This document shows positions 46,035 through 48,482 of a stretch of 48,482 nucleotides of DNA, piece after piece; position 1 is the stretch's first letter, and each line of letters starts with the position of its first letter. The translations under genes and the position numbers were made by a program. The notes under the pieces are model-generated. The model had not been told where the DNA came from and did not search any database. It saw only the letters and a program-made list of their open reading frames with translations. Source of the DNA: Myxococcales bacterium. Its GTDB lineage: Bacteria; Myxococcota_A; Polyangia; Polyangiales; Ga0077539. The DNA is taken from positions 1-48,482 of the forward strand of contig JAAFIF010000076.1 of the NCBI GenBank assembly GCA_013298625.1, read 5' to 3'.

Positions 46035-47273
46035 TCACTCCGTCAGGTCTGTCGGCTCGGGATCCCACCGCGCGCAGCGAATTCCTGCGGCAGCAAGGGG
46101 AGTATCGTCTACCCTAAACGGGCTCTGTCGCGTAGCCGCATGATCCAAGCGTTCGGCGACGACGCCCGTGTCTCGGTAGCTCAATCCACGCAGCGAGAAC
46201 AATCCGTATTCGCTCGCCCACTCTCCCAAGTCGTCGCCGACGAGGCAGCCGAGCGGGGTTCGCGGGTGCTCGAGGGTGATTTCTCGAAGCCCACCCCACA
46301 AGCCAAAGACGCCGGGAGTTTCAATGGACTGCCCGAGCGGGCGCGAGTCGATCGGCAGCGGAAGTCCGGCAGTCCGAGGGCAACCCGCGACGTCCCCGAA
46401 CATACACGCGTCGAACGTGCCTCGCGCTCCAGCGACGAACGGCCTTCGCGTTGTTCCACGATTCGTGGCCAATTGCTCCCACGCCGCGTCGGTGACAGGA
46501 TGCTTCCCTTCCCACCAGCAAAACGCATACGCAGTCGCCTCACCAATGCAGTTCACCGGCAAACTGTCGTTTTCTCCCGGCGTGCTGCGATAGGTGCAGT
46601 TCTCCGGATCCGGCGGAGAGGAGGAACTGCAGCCGGGGTCGATCCCGATGACACAGGAGTGAACGGGCTCGCGAAAACGAACCTGCCTCCACGTGATGTC
46701 GTTTCGCCGGGTCCAGTAGCGCGAGCCGTTGCGAGGCTGTGGAAATCCAGCGCGGACCCATGCTCGAAAGCGAGCGACGCTGACTTCATAAGCGTCAACG
46801 TACCCGGCGTGCACATCGACGCGACCGATATCGCAGCCCGCCCGCTGCTGATAGGTCCCATCAACGTCGTTGTAGGTCCACGCGTCGGTTGATCCGACCG
46901 GCGTGAGACCGCCGCAATTCCACACCTCGCGGCAATGCTCAGCGGGAGCGCCGTTGGCGCCCGAGCAGCTCCGAAGCGTGCGAGCAGGACGCGGCGTCGC
47001 GGGCGCTTCGCACGCTCCCGCTTCGGGACCGGCTGCGTCCGGCCGCGCGACGTCCTGCACGTCGATCGGCGAAGGAACATCCCGCGCCGTCGCGTCCGCA
47101 TCGGGAAGGATCGCCACGTCGACCTGCTGAACGTCCAGCGCAGAGCGCTCGTCCTCCCGGGCGTCCCACGATTCGCCGTCCATCGGCGCCACCCACTGCC
47201 CGCACGACGCGAGCACCAGCGATCCAACGGAATACACAACGCGCGCGGCGCGGCTCGTGCGTGGCGTCGTCAT
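46035..47273 (-). CDS. FGE/SUMF1-fold lipoprotein, probably non-catalytic
   Basis: A 412-residue lipoprotein. The ATG overlaps the upstream stop (TGATG) and has AGGAAGG nine bases before it. Signal peptide ends SLVLASC; an Asp/Ala-rich spacer follows. From about residue 140 the sequence follows the formylglycine-generating-enzyme (SUMF1) fold: VHAGYVDAYEVSVARFRAWV, PVNCIGEATAYAFCWWEGKH, VTDAAWEQLA, GVFGLWGGLREITLE, GEWASEYGLFSLRGLSYRD and GIRCARWD. The cysteines that do the FGE chemistry near RGGS.xC are not present (RGLSYRD), so it is likely a binding protein of this fold, as many bacterial relatives are. No sulfatase gene is adjacent. It is coupled with the small lipoprotein gene upstream. 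Confidence 0.87.
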   Translation of the reverse strand: MTTPRTSRAARVVYSVGSLVLASCGQWVAPMDGESWDAREDERSALDVQQVDVAILPDADATARDVPSPIDVQDVARPDAAGPEAGACEAPATPRPARTLRSCSGANGAPAEHCREVWNCGGLTPVGSTDAWTYNDVDGTYQQRAGCDIGRVDVHAGYVDAYEVSVARFRAWVRAGFPQPRNGSRYWTRRNDITWRQVRFREPVHSCVIGIDPGCSSSSPPDPENCTYRSTPGENDSLPVNCIGEATAYAFCWWEGKHPVTDAAWEQLATNRGTTRRPFVAGARGTFDACMFGDVAGCPRTAGLPLPIDSRPLGQSIETPGVFGLWGGLREITLEHPRTPLGCLVGDDLGEWASEYGLFSLRGLSYRDTGVVAERLDHAATRQSPFRVDDTPLAAAGIRCARWDPEPTDLTE

Positions 47274-47572
47274 CAGAGACCTTCCTGCGGACGCGAGAGC
47301 TCGTATTGCATCCAAGCGGCCGATTCGTTGCCCAGCGTGCATTGATCGACGGGCACCGGCGGCACCGCGTTCGACGGGCTCGAGTGCGGGCGGTGCGTGG
47401 GAGCGCTGTACCAGCCATCGCCCGCGATGATCGCCGCGATACGCTCGACATCCTCGCCGGGGCGCAGCCGCGCGTTCGACGCAGCCGACGCGCCTTCAGC
47501 CGAGCAGCTTGCTACCAGGAGCGTATCGATGGCCCCGACGTGAAGCGCGTGTCGACACAGACGACTCAACAT
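47273..47572 (-). CDS. Small lipoprotein coupled to FGE-fold gene
   Basis: A 99-residue protein from the ATG at 47572, whose hydrophobic leader ends in lipobox LLVASC. The frame is open 24 codons upstream, but that part is charged and unlike a signal. The mature part is short (EDVERIAAIIAGDGWYSAP, then a Pro/Ser-rich stretch, CTLGNESAAWMQYELSRPQE). No family recognised. Its stop overlaps the FGE-fold start, and the ribosome site of that gene lies inside this one, so the two are translated together and may work together. Confidence 0.68.
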   Translation of the reverse strand: MLSRLCRHALHVGAIDTLLVASCSAEGASAASNARLRPGEDVERIAAIIAGDGWYSAPTHRPHSSPSNAVPPVPVDQCTLGNESAAWMQYELSRPQEGL

Positions 47573-47765
47573 CGCAGATTTTCTGCCCCGATCGCAACGC
47601 ATATGAATCGAGGCAATGTACCGGCGCGCGTCGCTGCTGTGCAACGAGAAGACATAGGCCTTCGAATTCCAAGAGCGTGCGGGTGCATCACGACGCTACG
47701 AATCGGGTCGTTGTGCGCCGCTGCCACGCCTGGCCTGCGAACGACAGCCGTTCGATGGCGCCCAC

Positions 47766-47953
47766 GCACCCTCCGAGGGTGCTCGTCGCATCCTCATTCT
47801 CCCGGATCGCACCCTCCGAGGGTCCGTTTCGGACCAGCGCTGCTCGAAACGGCACCCTCGGAGGGTGCTTTCTCGAACGAATCATTCGTAAAAGCACCCT
47901 CCGAGGGTGCCTTTTGCACGTCCGTACCGTCGCCGGGCACCCTCGGACCCTGC
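47766..47953. repeat. Five 17-bp palindromes with 42-43 bp period (REP-like array)
   Basis: Units GCACCCTCCGAGGGTGC or its inverse start at 47766, 47809, 47852, 47894 and 47937, steps of 43, 43, 42 and 43. The central base gives orientation: copies 1, 2 and 4 have C, copies 3 and 5 have G. Copies 2 and 5 carry mismatches. The spacers (25-26 bases) differ from one another, though spacers 2 and 3 contain palindromes of their own. There are no cas genes nearby and repeats are too short and alternate in direction, so this is not CRISPR. Confidence 0.85.
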
Positions 47954-48044
47954 GTTTCGGCAGAAAACAGCGGCACTGCGAAGCAACACCGATGCCCGAG
48001 TCCGCTGTTCGCGCGGTCAGAGGACGAGCCTCTGGTCGATCCGT

Positions 48045-48263
48045 GACGAAGCGTCGCGGAGTGACCGAGGCGTTCGCCTGGCCGACGAGCCTCGCCCGAG
48101 TGGACATCGAAACGCGCACGATCAGCGCGTCGATCGATCCGCGATTCACCCGTTCAATTCATGGGCCGTTCGACGCCGCGAGCCTCGGCACCAGTCACCG
48201 TGGTCGACGACGCGTACACGGATAGGCCAGGCGGACGCCTCGGCCGCTCCGCGACGCTTCGTC
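48045..48263. repeat. 39-bp inverted repeat pair, REP-like two-hairpin element
   Basis: The arms at 48045-48083 and 48225-48263 are inverted copies with three mismatches. Each arm folds into two short hairpins, GACG-AAG-CGTC and AGGCG-(2)-CGCCT. The 141 bases between hold no gene. The element fits a two-hairpin REP or the ends of a small nonautonomous transposon. Confidence 0.75.
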
Positions 48264-48482
48264 GCGCAAAGCCCGGGTGCTCGCCTCTCATGGTTGCCCA
48301 AGTCTTGTGAGGAGAAACAGCGGCGCAGCGACCCGCAGCCCAAGGGGGCGGGCATCAGCGCCCGCACCGTTACGAGTGTTCTCTACGGGCGAAGCGCAGC
48401 GGTCTCGCGACCGCAGCTAGCCAATGGAGCTCGGCGAGCACTCTCGTTGCCTTGCCACGGTCCTCACTGAAGACACGATCCT

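Larger units (their letters stand above)
47573..48482. other. Noncoding region rich in palindromic repeats
   Basis: About 900 bases at the right end with no credible gene: the open frames on both strands lack codon bias and signals. It contains the five-unit palindrome array (47766-47953), a 39-bp inverted repeat (48045-48083 / 48225-48263) and a small stem GCGGGC/GCCCGC (48348-48365). Such density of palindromes is typical of REP-type extragenic DNA. Confidence 0.5.

Noticed and set aside
45363..46117. Protein-coding genes inside the foldback on either strand
   Set aside because: The open frames have no codon-position bias, no ribosome site and mirror each other because the DNA is an inverted repeat.
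47766..47953. CRISPR array
   Set aside because: Repeats are only 17 bp, alternate in orientation, two are degenerate, and no cas genes lie in the window.
47573..48482. Small proteins with APSEGAF- or TKRRG-type repeated peptides
   Set aside because: The peptides are simply translations of palindromic REP-like DNA and appear in several frames and on both strands.

Overview
The window is very GC-rich (about 70 percent by eye), with strong G/C bias at third codon positions. It is dominated by exported lipoproteins, TPR proteins, MopE-type metal-binding motifs, RCC1 propellers and Ser/Thr protein kinases (STPKs). That mix fits a Myxococcota chromosome, most likely Polyangia/Sandaracinus-like. 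The placement is inference; there is no rRNA or marker gene here.

Layout. (1) 1-8.0 kb, minus strand: three RCC1-repeat lipoproteins with near-identical leader peptides (one cut by the left edge) and a cytosolic STPK between two of them. The complete propellers have 7 and 14 repeats, i.e. one and two seven-bladed propellers. (2) 8.3-12.9 kb, plus: TPR/PEGA protein, MopE-type lipoprotein and membrane STPK with PEGA domain; a second membrane STPK converges on it and shares a hairpin terminator. (3) 14.2-15.7 kb: alpha/beta-hydrolase lipoprotein overlapping a small exported protein. (4) 15.7-27 kb, minus: CPA2 cation/proton antiporter, a 1313-residue TPR protein, an esterase lipoprotein whose hydrolase halves are in swapped order, and a beta-helix lipoprotein. 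(5) 27-32.8 kb, minus: a tight MacA / MacB-type ATPase / FtsX permease / TolC efflux operon ending in an orphan FecE-type ATPase. (6) 32.9-37.6 kb, plus: TPR protein, small DUF3006-like protein, three 21-bp-spaced palindromes, then a coupled ECF sigma factor / FecR-TPR / exported protein unit. (7) 37.8-42.3 kb, plus: three lipoproteins (one a clear CAP protein) and a cytosolic beta-propeller. (8) 42.4-48.5 kb: accessory region with hypothetical lipoproteins, a probably frameshifted gene, an FGE-fold lipoprotein pair and unusual noncoding DNA (a ~363-bp foldback, a 17-bp-stem hairpin, a five-unit palindrome array with 42-43 bp period, and a 39-bp inverted repeat).

How the genes work together. 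Most products are predicted to act at the cell envelope. Kinases and the sigma/FecR unit would carry signals inward, the Mac-type system exports compounds, and the lipoproteins decorate the surface. Exact substrates are not visible in the sequence. The most unusual items are the apparently circularly permuted esterase (21925-24675), the regularly spaced palindrome array (47766-47953) and the foldback with covarying hairpins (45591-45953).
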